Of a DNA stretch of 33,012 nt, positions 16,157-22,989 are shown piece after piece. The translations under genes and the position numbers were made by a program. The notes under the pieces were generated by a model. The model saw only the letters and a list, made by a program, of their open reading frames with translations, made no database searches and was not told the origin of the DNA. Source of the DNA: Betaproteobacteria bacterium (lineage in GTDB: Bacteria > Pseudomonadota > Gammaproteobacteria > Burkholderiales > SG8-41); contig JAOTVX010000041.1 in assembly GCA_029863175.1 (NCBI GenBank), positions 1 to 33,012 on the forward strand, in the 5' to 3' direction. Each line of letters begins with the position of its first letter. The stretch's first letter is position 1.

Positions 16157-17326
16157 ATGATCAGTAGTAAGACGACTTTCCGGGGCTACCGCCGCGAGAA
16201 CGGCCGCGTTGGCATTCGTAATCACGTAATCATCCTGCCGGTCGACGACCTGTCCAACGCTGCCGCCGAAGCGGTCGCCAACAACGTCAAGGGCGCGCTG
16301 GCGATTCCCCACCCCTACGGGCGGCTGCAGTTCGGTGCCGATCTGGATCTCCATTTCCGCACGCTGATCGGCGCGGGATCGAACCCTAACGTGGCTGCTG
16401 TGGTGGTGATTTGTATCGAAGAGGGATGGGCCAAGCGCGTCGTCGATGGCATCGCCAAGACCGGCAAGCCGGTAACCGGCTTTGGCATCGAGCTCCACGG
16501 CGACCATGACACCATTCTGCGCGCCTCCAAGGTCACGAAGGAATACATGCAATGGGCTTCGGAACTGCAGCGCGAGGACTGCCCCATTAGCGAGCTCTGG
16601 GCTTCGACGAAGTGCGGCGAATCCGACACGACCTCGGGCTGCGGCTCGAATCCCACGGTCGGCAACGCCTTCGACAAGCTCGAACCACTCGGGGTGACGA
16701 TGTGCTTCGGCGAGACCACTGAGATTACCGGCGGGGAACAGATCGTTGCGGACCGCTGCGCGACGAAGGAAGTTCGTGACGCTTTCATGGGCATGTTCAA
16801 TCGCTACCAGGAAGTGATCGAGCGCCACAAGACGGACGACCTTTCCGAGTCACAGCCGACGAAGGGCAACATCGCCGGCGGGCTGACCACGATCGAGGAA
16901 AAGGCGCTCGGTAACATTCAGAAGATCGGCAAGAAGTGCAAGGTGATCGGCGTGCTCGACAAAGCCGAGATGCCGACACGTCCTGGACTGTGGTTCATGG
17001 ATTCGTCGTCGGCAGCCGCCGAAATGGTGACGCTCTGCGCTGCTTCCGGTTACGTCGTGCATTTCTTTCCTACCGGGCAGGGCAACGTGATCGGCAACCC
17101 GATCCTGCCGGTGATCAAACTTACCGCCAATCCGCGCACGGCGCGCACCATGAGCGAGCACGTTGATCTCGACGTTTCCGGCCTGCTCCAGCGCCAGAAG
17201 AACCTGGATCAGTGCGGGGATGAGCTGCTCGAAGTCATGCTGCGCACCTGCAACGGCCGGCTCACTGCCGCGGAAGCGCTCGGCCATCGCGAGTTCGTGA
17301 TGACGCGGCTCTACGAGAGCGCCTAA
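16157..17326 (+). CDS. UxaA-family lyase large subunit, SuyB-like
   Basis: A 389-residue protein of the altronate dehydratase C-terminal family, which eliminates water or sulfite from 2-hydroxy acids. Visible family segments are [12 protein letters not shown] (17-28), [25 protein letters not shown] (about 150-166, likely metal-binding cysteines), [22 protein letters not shown] and a C-terminal [16 protein letters not shown]. The stand-alone size of about 390 residues, without a fused SAF domain, and the paired small subunit match SuyB of sulfolactate sulfo-lyase better than one-chain UxaA. The substrate remains inference. A ribosome binding site AGAGGTGGG precedes the ATG at 16157. Confidence 0.75.
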   Translation: MISSKTTFRGYRRENGRVGIRNHVIILPVDDLSNAAAEAVANNVKGALAIPHPYGRLQFGADLDLHFRTLIGAGSNPNVAAVVVICIEEGWAKRVVDGIAKTGKPVTGFGIELHGDHDTILRASKVTKEYMQWASELQREDCPISELWASTKCGESDTTSGCGSNPTVGNAFDKLEPLGVTMCFGETTEITGGEQIVADRCATKEVRDAFMGMFNRYQEVIERHKTDDLSESQPTKGNIAGGLTTIEEKALGNIQKIGKKCKVIGVLDKAEMPTRPGLWFMDSSSAAAEMVTLCAASGYVVHFFPTGQGNVIGNPILPVIKLTANPRTARTMSEHVDLDVSGLLQRQKNLDQCGDELLEVMLRTCNGRLTAAEALGHREFVMTRLYESA

Positions 17327-17332
17327 CGGCAG

Positions 17333-17428
17333 TGACGAGTGACGAGTGACGAGTGACGAGTGATGTATTCGACTCGTTAGGTCATTCGCAGGATGCCGTT
17401 CGTCACCCGTCACCCGTCACCCGTCACT
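17333..17428. repeat. TGACGAG heptamer array with inverted CGTCACC array
   Basis: Four exact TGACGAG units (17333-17360) are followed 40 bases later by CGTCACC x3 and CGTCACT (17401-17428). The two arrays are complementary apart from one base per unit, so they can form a long hairpin with sliding register. The array ends five bases before the SdhB-like start codon. Confidence 0.9.
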
Positions 17429-17433
17429 TGAAA

Positions 17434-18156
17434 ATGGCCGCCTCGTCGACGCTCAGGGTCACTGTCTGGCGGGGGACGGAGTCCGGCCATTTTCAGACGT
17501 TCGAAGTGCCGCGGCTCGAGAGCCAGACCGTGCTCGATGTCGTGACCCGCATCCAGCACTCACTGGACCCGACGCTGTCGTATCGATTCGCCTGCCGGGT
17601 CGGGATGTGCGGCTCTTGCGCCATGACCGTGAACGGGCGCGCGCGCTGGACTTGCCGCACTCACGTGTCCAAGGTCACGACGGGCGACACGCTCGAGATC
17701 GGGCCGCTTTCGAACCTTCCGGTGATCAAGGATCTCGTCACCGACATGGCGCCGTTCTTCGACAAGTGGGCGCGGGCGCGCGGTCGTTTTCAGGGCGCCC
17801 AGACGCGGCGGGACGATTTTGCACGCGTACCGCCGGAGACACCCGAGCGGCGCTTGGCGGATGCGGCAATCGAATGTATCGGCTGCGGTGTGTGCTACAG
17901 CTCATGCGATGTCGTCGCGTGGAACGCCGATTACCTTGGTCCGGCCGCGCTCAACCGTGCGTGGACCCTCGTCAATGACGTGCGTGATACGGATGGTCAT
18001 GCCCGCCTCGCCGCGGTCGCGGGTGATGCCGGCTGCCACGCCTGCCACACGCACATGAGCTGCACGGAGCGCTGCCCCAAGAAACTCGCGCCGACCGCTT
18101 CGGTCGGCGGGCTCAAGCGCGTCACGACACTCGCTGCACTCCGCGGCGAGCTATGA
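17434..18156 (+). CDS. Succinate dehydrogenase/fumarate reductase iron-sulfur subunit
   Basis: A 240-residue SdhB/FrdB-type protein that passes electrons between the flavoprotein and the membrane quinone site. All cluster ligands are visible: [2Fe-2S] Cys54, 59, 62, 74; [4Fe-4S] Cys148, 151, 154, 214; [3Fe-4S] Cys158, 204, 210. Trp163, near the quinone site, is present. An extra Cys201 is unusual. The ATG at 17434 is chosen because the upstream in-frame ATG at 17353 would translate the TGACGAG repeat. No ribosome binding site is visible. The membrane subunits follow, and the probable flavoprotein partner is encoded at 22990. Confidence 0.88.
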   Translation: MAASSTLRVTVWRGTESGHFQTFEVPRLESQTVLDVVTRIQHSLDPTLSYRFACRVGMCGSCAMTVNGRARWTCRTHVSKVTTGDTLEIGPLSNLPVIKDLVTDMAPFFDKWARARGRFQGAQTRRDDFARVPPETPERRLADAAIECIGCGVCYSSCDVVAWNADYLGPAALNRAWTLVNDVRDTDGHARLAAVAGDAGCHACHTHMSCTERCPKKLAPTASVGGLKRVTTLAALRGEL

Positions 18157-18227
18157 AGCGATGATGGGTGCAGAGCGCAAAGTGCAAAGTGACGGAGCAC
18201 GCGTCGACCGCGCAGCGGGCCTACGCT

Positions 18228-18255
18228 CGTCACCCATCACCCATCACTCGTCACG
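18228..18255. repeat. CGTCACC/CATCACC heptamer array
   Basis: Four consecutive heptamers (CGTCACC, CATCACC, CATCACT, CGTCACG) lie in the SdhB-SdhC spacer, 15 bases before the SdhC-like start. Loose AGTGACGG and GATGATGGG words at 18162-18195 are partial complements. Confidence 0.8.
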
Positions 18256-18270
18256 CAGAACCTGTGGACA

Positions 18271-18615
18271 ATGTTCGTGAACATCCGTGCGCAGGTTCTG
18301 TTCTGGGCGGCGCAAAGGATCAGCGCGGCAGTGCTGGCGCTGTGCGTGGTGGCTCACCTCGTCACCATGATCTACGCAGTCCGCAACGGGCTTTCCGCCG
18401 TTGAGATCCTCGGGCGCACGCGCGGCAACCTCGGATGGTTCGCCTTTTATGCAGTGTTCGTGCTGGCGGTCTCGATTCATGCGCCGATCGGCCTGCGCAG
18501 CGTGCTCGCGGAGATCTTCGACTGGCGGGGACGCGGGTTGGAGTGGACGGTGCTCGTGATCGGCATCGCGCTCGCGTTCCTGGGATTTCGCGCCGTTTAT
18601 GCGGTGTTTGTATGA
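18271..18615 (+). CDS. Succinate dehydrogenase membrane anchor, cytochrome b subunit (SdhC-like)
   Basis: A 114-residue protein with three predicted transmembrane helices (about 14-36, 55-78 and 90-113). The HAPIGLR segment in helix 2 matches the haem-ligand His-x3-G-L-R context of SDH membrane anchors, and QRISAAVLAL at helix 1 matches the R-x-S quinone-site context. It lies between the SdhB-like gene and a second anchor gene, consistent with a quinone-linked complex. The ATG at 18271 is used. Which of the two anchors is C and which is D cannot be fixed. Confidence 0.82.
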   Translation: MFVNIRAQVLFWAAQRISAAVLALCVVAHLVTMIYAVRNGLSAVEILGRTRGNLGWFAFYAVFVLAVSIHAPIGLRSVLAEIFDWRGRGLEWTVLVIGIALAFLGFRAVYAVFV

Positions 18616-18648
18616 AGCCGCCGATATCTGCGTTTGTCTGCGGTTGAA
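18616..18648. repeat. GCCGATATCTGCGTTTGTCTGCGG-type short repeat
   Basis: The bases after the SdhC-like stop read as the reverse complement of the AACCGCAGATAAACGCAGAT word family found at 20632-20730 and 21926-22012. It fills most of the 41-base spacer before the second anchor gene. Confidence 0.6.
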
Positions 18649-18656
18649 TTGGACGC

Positions 18657-19004
18657 ATGAAGAACGATTTCCGCGCGCGCAATCATCCCGCCTACTGGGC
18701 GTTCGTCGTGCATCGCGCATCGGGCATTTTGCTCTCGCTCTTCCTGCCGCTGCACTTCTGGGCGCTGAGCCAGGCGCTGCAAGGGGCAGCCCGGCTGGAC
18801 GCCTTCTTGCGCTGGACGGAGCAGCCGCTGGTCAAGTTCGGCGAGACGCTGCTGGTGGTGCTGCTCACCGCTCATCTTACGGGCGGCTTGCGGCTGTTGA
18901 TGCTGGAATTCCTCGCGTGGCGCGATTGGCAGAAGAGCCTGCTGGCAGCGGCAACCGGGGCGACACTCGCCGCCGGGCTCGCGTTCCTGCTCAATTTGCT
19001 GTAG
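18657..19004 (+). CDS. Succinate dehydrogenase second membrane anchor (SdhD/SdhC-like)
   Basis: A 115-residue protein with three predicted transmembrane helices (about 14-38, 58-82 and 93-114). HRASGILLSLFLPLHFW at helix 1 has the H-R-x-S-G signature common in SdhC, and AHLTGGLR in helix 2 provides a second candidate haem ligand. With the preceding anchor this gives the two-subunit anchor of a type with one or two haem b. It begins at ATG 18657, 41 bases after the first anchor. Confidence 0.82.
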   Translation: MKNDFRARNHPAYWAFVVHRASGILLSLFLPLHFWALSQALQGAARLDAFLRWTEQPLVKFGETLLVVLLTAHLTGGLRLLMLEFLAWRDWQKSLLAAATGATLAAGLAFLLNLL

Positions 19005-19022
19005 ATATTGCGCGAAGAAAAG

Positions 19023-19184
19023 AATGGCCACGGAATCACACGGAACTACACAGAATCGAACCGCGAAAACTCTGGCTGCGACATCACGTCATGCGATGCC
19101 GGTTGTTAAAGGCTTGAATTCATCTCGGGTGTTCTGTGTCAATGTTCTGTTTCGGCGTGCTTCCGTGTGTTTCCGTGGCTAAGT
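19023..19184. repeat. Inverted CACGGAA-word repeat
   Basis: Words GCCACGGAATCACACGGAA and CACAGAATC at 19023-19055 are mirrored by TTCTGTGT and CTTCCGTGTGTTTCCGTGGC at 19131-19184. Together they bracket the SdhD-sulfatase spacer. The right arm ends about 20 bases before the sulfatase start, which lacks a visible ribosome binding site. Confidence 0.75.
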
Positions 19185-19204
19185 CCTGCTGTTCATAGCG
19201 CATC

Positions 19205-20581
19205 ATGGCGCGGCGGCCCAATTTCCTGGTTGTCCTGGTCGACGACCTGCGCTTCGACGAGTTCGGCGCGGGCGGACATCCGTACCTGAAAACGCCCAAC
19301 ATCGACCGCATTGCGTACGAAGGCGCGTTGTTCGAGCGCGCCTTTCACACGACGCCGATCTGCTCGCCCAACCGCGCTTCGATCCTGACCGGCCAGTACG
19401 CGAGCCGACACGGCATCATCGACAATGTCGCGCGCGACGCTGCCAGCCACCGGCTGCCCAACTATCACCTCCAGCTGCAACGGCTGGGCTACGAGACGGC
19501 CCACATCGGCAAGTGGCACATGGGCAACGATGGCAAGCCGCGGCCTGGCTACGATCACTGGATCAGCTTCGACGGCCACGGCCAGCTCACCGATCCGAAG
19601 CTCAACGAGCACGGCCGCTACGTGCAGCACACCGGTTACATCACCGACATCCTCAACGCGATGGGAGCGGATTTCGTGGGCCGCAAGCACGAAAAGCCCT
19701 GGTCGCTTTTTCTGGCGCACAAGGCGGTGCATCCGGACGCCGAGCAGGCTGCGGACGGGACGCTGGCGGTGACCGGGTATGTGCCCGCGGCGCGCCACGA
19801 GCGGCTCTACGAGGGATGTGTGTTCCCGAAGAAGCCGAACATGCTCTCGCCGGCGGAGGTGGTCAGGCAAAAACCCGCCTGGGCCGAGGCATTCGAGATC
19901 AAGCGCACCGAGCGCTCGCAACGGCTGCTTAAACCCATTCATTCTGGTGAGCAGGAGGAGATCCGGTTGCGTGCGGCGATGATGGCTTCGGTCGAAGAGG
20001 GCGTCGGCATGCTCTTCGACGTGCTGGAGCGCACGGGTCAGCTCGACGACACGCTGATCGTCTTCCTCGGCGACAACGGTTACTTCTTCGGCGAGCACGG
20101 TCTCGGCCCGGAACGGCGCTTTGCTTACGAGGAGGGCATTCGCGCGCCGTTCATCGCGCGTTATCCGAAGCGAATAAAGGCCGGCTCCCGTGTGCGCAAT
20201 CTTGTGGTCTGCCAGGACATCGCGCCGACCCTCGTGCGTTTGGCGGGCGGGAAGCCGGAGACGCAGGTTCAGGGGCACTCATTGCTCCCGCTGTTCTCTG
20301 GCAAGCGCGCCGGCTGGCGCAAATCGATCCTTGTCGAATACTGGGCCGAAAACGCCATGCCCTGGCTCATCGGCATGACCTACAAGGCGGTGCGCACGGA
20401 CCGCAATAAATACATTCGCTGGATCGATCGCGGCCGCGACGGCGAGCTGGATGAGCTCTACGATCTCGAGCGCGATCCGTACGAGCTCACGAATCTGGCT
20501 CGGCGCCCGGCGCACCGCGCGGCACGCGAGCGATTGCGACGCGAGCTGCGCCGTCTCAGCGTTGAGGCGATGGGTCTCTAG
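19205..20581 (+). CDS. Type I (formylglycine) sulfatase, probably cytosolic
   Basis: A 458-residue sulfatase of the alkaline-phosphatase fold. The formylglycine motif is complete: Cys53-Ser-Pro-Asn-Arg57 followed by ASILTGQY. Metal-binding Asp13-Asp14 start the protein, HIGKWHMG (about 98-105) supplies the catalytic Lys and His, and GDNGYFFGEHGL (about 281) gives the second Asp-Asn pair. There is no signal peptide, so it should act in the cytosol. The Cys must be oxidised by a formylglycine-generating enzyme, which is not encoded in this window. The substrate is unknown. It lies inside an otherwise complex II-like gene set. Confidence 0.88.
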   Translation: MARRPNFLVVLVDDLRFDEFGAGGHPYLKTPNIDRIAYEGALFERAFHTTPICSPNRASILTGQYASRHGIIDNVARDAASHRLPNYHLQLQRLGYETAHIGKWHMGNDGKPRPGYDHWISFDGHGQLTDPKLNEHGRYVQHTGYITDILNAMGADFVGRKHEKPWSLFLAHKAVHPDAEQAADGTLAVTGYVPAARHERLYEGCVFPKKPNMLSPAEVVRQKPAWAEAFEIKRTERSQRLLKPIHSGEQEEIRLRAAMMASVEEGVGMLFDVLERTGQLDDTLIVFLGDNGYFFGEHGLGPERRFAYEEGIRAPFIARYPKRIKAGSRVRNLVVCQDIAPTLVRLAGGKPETQVQGHSLLPLFSGKRAGWRKSILVEYWAENAMPWLIGMTYKAVRTDRNKYIRWIDRGRDGELDELYDLERDPYELTNLARRPAHRAARERLRRELRRLSVEAMGL

Positions 20582-21046
20582 CTATCCCAAGAACTCGAAA
20601 TGTAACGGCCGTGAAACGTGAAACGTGTTTTTAACCGCGGATAAACGCTTCATTGCCGCGAATCGTGAATGGTGAATCGAGACGTCAAAAACCGCTTATT
20701 CGCCGCCGATGAACGCCGATGAACGCAGATCAGAAATCGGACTTCCCAAACTGCGTGAATGGTAAGTGGTGAGTGGAACGAACCGCCCGTCGTCACTCGT
20801 CACCCATCACTCGTCACCCATCACTCGTCACCCATCACGGAGTGTAAGCCTCTTCCGCCTTCATCCTTCCGCCTTTGGGTTGGTGCGCCGCCTTGCTGGT
20901 AGAAGGCCTATAAGGTATGGTTGATCGAATTTTCCTCGCGGCAATCGTTTATCGGAACCGGCCTCGCGCGCGCGACGAACGTCGCAGGCAGCAGCGTTGT
21001 TCAACCGCTATCCGTTATCGCCCGTGGTTTGCCTCATGGAGTGCAG
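20582..21046. repeat. Repeat hotspot with at least four word families
   Basis: A 465-base gap with no credible gene. It contains GTGAAACGTGAAACGTG (near 20611), AACCGCGGATAAACGC and GCCGATGAACGCCGATGAACGC (20632-20730), GTGAATGGTGAATCG words, a seven-unit array alternating CGTCACC/CGTCACT and CATCACT (20791-20839), and TTCCGCCTTCATCCTTCCGCC (20847-20877). The last matches the word at the end of the DUF815 ATPase. The final 160 bases show no repeat; the hydro-lyase leader with GGAG lies at the end. Confidence 0.85.
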
Positions 21047-21922
21047 ATGAAGGTCGATATCAAACAGGTCGAGGAGGCGTCCAAGGAGCTTTACATCCGG
21101 GCGCTGAAGCTTCTGCCGCCGGACATCAAGCAGGGTTTCGAGCGGCTCGATCGGAATGAAACCGACAGCACGGCGAAGGCGGTGCTCGGGACCATGATCC
21201 GCAATATCCAGGTTGCCGAGGATACCCGTAACCTGTTATGCCAGGATACGGGCGTTCCCATCTACAACGTGACGATCGGCGGCAAGGTCGAGGTAGACGG
21301 CCACGCGCTCAAGCAGGCGATCGTGCGGGGATGCGAACGCGCCACGCGCGAGCACCCGCTGCGCTCATCCGTCGTGCATCCCGTCACCCGGGTCAATCAG
21401 CATACCTCCTGCGGCCGCTGGGTACCGGTGATCAACATCGACTTCACCGCGAGCGCCGAGACGCTGTCGATCGAGATGATTCCCAAGGGCAGCGGTTCGG
21501 AGAACAATTCCTGGCTCAAGATGGCGATCCCGGCCGAGGGCGTGGACGCGATCAAGACCTTCGTCATCGACTGCGTGCTGGACGCTGGCGGCAAAACCTG
21601 CCCGCCGACGATCGTCGGGGTGGGCGTGGGCGGCACGGCCGATCTGTGCGTGCATCTTTCCAAGGTCGCGGCGACGCGTCCGCTGGGCAGCCGATGTGAG
21701 GATCCCGAAGGTGCGAAGCTCGAGGACGAGCTCTCTCGCGCGGTGAACCAGTTGGGGGTCGGTCCGCAGGGCTTGGGCGGCGATTCGACCTCGTTCGCGG
21801 TGCACGTCGAGACCGGGGCGACGCATATCACCATGAACCCGGTGGCGGTCAACATGCAATGCCACTCCGCGCGCCGCGCCCGCGCCACCTTCACGCCGCG
21901 CGGCCTGGAGTATGGTTTTTGA
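21047..21922 (+). CDS. Class I Fe-S hydro-lyase alpha subunit (TtdA/FumA type)
   Basis: A 291-residue alpha subunit of the [4Fe-4S] fumarase/tartrate dehydratase family. Cluster ligand candidates are Cys65 in NLLCQDTG, Cys122 in HTSCG, and the Cys in GGKTCPPTIVGVGVGG; GSGSENNSWLKM and LGVGPQGLGGDST are also typical. The stretch RVNQHTSCGRWVP replaces the NTGxNxPA loop of fumarases and the NTGKNTGSGVP loop of TtdA, so substrate specificity may differ. Overall it resembles TtdA more than FumA. The ATG at 21047 has GGAG six bases upstream; the longer upstream frame is not family-like. Confidence 0.82.
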   Translation: MKVDIKQVEEASKELYIRALKLLPPDIKQGFERLDRNETDSTAKAVLGTMIRNIQVAEDTRNLLCQDTGVPIYNVTIGGKVEVDGHALKQAIVRGCERATREHPLRSSVVHPVTRVNQHTSCGRWVPVINIDFTASAETLSIEMIPKGSGSENNSWLKMAIPAEGVDAIKTFVIDCVLDAGGKTCPPTIVGVGVGGTADLCVHLSKVAATRPLGSRCEDPEGAKLEDELSRAVNQLGVGPQGLGGDSTSFAVHVETGATHITMNPVAVNMQCHSARRARATFTPRGLEYGF

Positions 21923-21925
21923 CTT

Positions 21926-22012
21926 AAGCCGCAGATAAACGCGGATAAACGCAGATGTTACTTACAATGTTTATTGCTTCTCGCCTTGATCGGCGTTCAT
22001 CGGCGGCTGAAG
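21926..22012. repeat. Inverted AAACGCGGAT/GGCGTTCATCGG repeat between hydro-lyase subunits
   Basis: The left arm (21926-21957) reads GCCGCAGATAAACGCGGAT and similar words. The right arm (21982-22012) reads GATCGGCGTTCATCGGCGGC, an approximate complement. It fills the 100-base spacer between the alpha and beta subunit genes. Confidence 0.75.
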
Positions 22013-22022
22013 GGTTTTCTCC

Positions 22023-22637
22023 ATGGCGCATTTTGATTTCACGATGCCGGTGACGGAGGAGCAGGTCCGCCAGCTCCGCGTGAACGACACGGTCACGCTC
22101 AACGGCACGCTCTACGGCATCCGTGACGCGACGCAGATCCACATGTTCGATCGCGGGCGGAAGACGCGCTTCGATTTGAGAGGCCACGCGGTCATTCATA
22201 CGGCGCCCAACGTCAAATGGGTCGGGGAGACAACGGCGACTCCGTGCGGCTATGCGCCCATCTGCATTGGCACAACGACCAGCGATCGCATGGAGCGTTT
22301 CTCTCGCCCCCTGATGAGCGAATACGGCGTGCGAATCATCATCGGCAAGGGCGGGCTGCGCGAGAGCTCGGTCGCGGCGTTCAAAGAAATTGGCGGCGTG
22401 TACCTCGCCGTCATCGGCGGCGCCGCGGCCCTGGAGACCACGTGGGTGGAGGCGATCGAGGACGTGGATCTCGATGATCTCAATCCCGAGTCGCTGTGGA
22501 AGTTCCGCGTAAAGGGATTCGGCCCGCTGCTGGTGTCAATGGACAGCCATGGCGAGAGCCTTTATACGCAGGTGAACAAGGTGGCGCGCGGAAAGCGCGC
22601 CGCCACACTCGCCTCGCTCGGCGTCAAAGGCAATTAA
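22023..22637 (+). CDS. Class I Fe-S hydro-lyase beta subunit (TtdB/FumB-C-terminal type)
   Basis: A 204-residue beta subunit, partner of the preceding alpha subunit; length matches TtdB. Family segments are TVTLNGTLYGIRDATQ, IGTTTSDRMERF, GVRIIIGKGGL, GGAAALETTWVEAIEDV and ESLWKFRVKGFGPLLVSMDSHGESLY, the last very TtdB-like. The usual RD-x-x-H-(K/R)-R motif of fumarases and TtdB is altered here to RDATQIHMF, and GPTTS is GTTTS. This again suggests a non-standard substrate. The ATG at 22023 has AAGGG about nine bases upstream. Confidence 0.82.
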   Translation: MAHFDFTMPVTEEQVRQLRVNDTVTLNGTLYGIRDATQIHMFDRGRKTRFDLRGHAVIHTAPNVKWVGETTATPCGYAPICIGTTTSDRMERFSRPLMSEYGVRIIIGKGGLRESSVAAFKEIGGVYLAVIGGAAALETTWVEAIEDVDLDDLNPESLWKFRVKGFGPLLVSMDSHGESLYTQVNKVARGKRAATLASLGVKGN

Positions 22638-22989
22638 CCGCCAAGCGCGCCAAGAGAAGCACGACAATATTTGAACCGCGGAGACACGGAGAGAAGCAAG
22701 AGCTGGAATTGAACCGCCAAGACCGCCAAGAAAACGGAGATTTCAAACTAAACCGCCGAGACGCAGAGAGAACTAAAGACAGGAATCACTTGCAAAGAAC
22801 AGTGGCTTGTTCCCGTTCTTGCTTTTGATTTTCTTCTTATCTCTGTGGTTGGATAGGTCTTGATTCTCGGTTCTGTTTTGGTTTTTGTTTCCCTAGCCGC
22901 CTCGGCGGTTCGATCTGGTTTGATTCTTGTTTCTCTTGGCGTCTTGGCGGTTCAATTATTGTTCCTGATTTTGATGGCGGTTCGATCTG
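22638..22989. repeat. Long CCGCCAAGA-word inverted repeat block
   Basis: A 352-base gap without a credible gene. The left half carries AACCGCCAAGCGCGCCAAGAG, AACCGCGGAGACACGGAGAG, AACCGCCAAGACCGCC and AACCGCCGAGACGCAGAGAG. The right half carries reverse-complement words such as TTATCTCTGTGGTTGG, GCCGCCTCGGCGGTTCGATC and TCTCTTGGCGTCTTGGCGG. The block runs into the GTG start of the SdhA-like gene. Confidence 0.85.

Noticed and set aside
17353..17433. Upstream in-frame start extending the SdhB-like protein by 27 residues
   Set aside because: The extension would be a translation of the TGACGAG/CGTCACC repeat and is absent from the family.
22496..22828. Open frame running from the hydro-lyase beta gene into the repeat block
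   Set aside because: It overlaps a certain gene in another frame, and its 3' half only translates CCGCCAAGA repeats.
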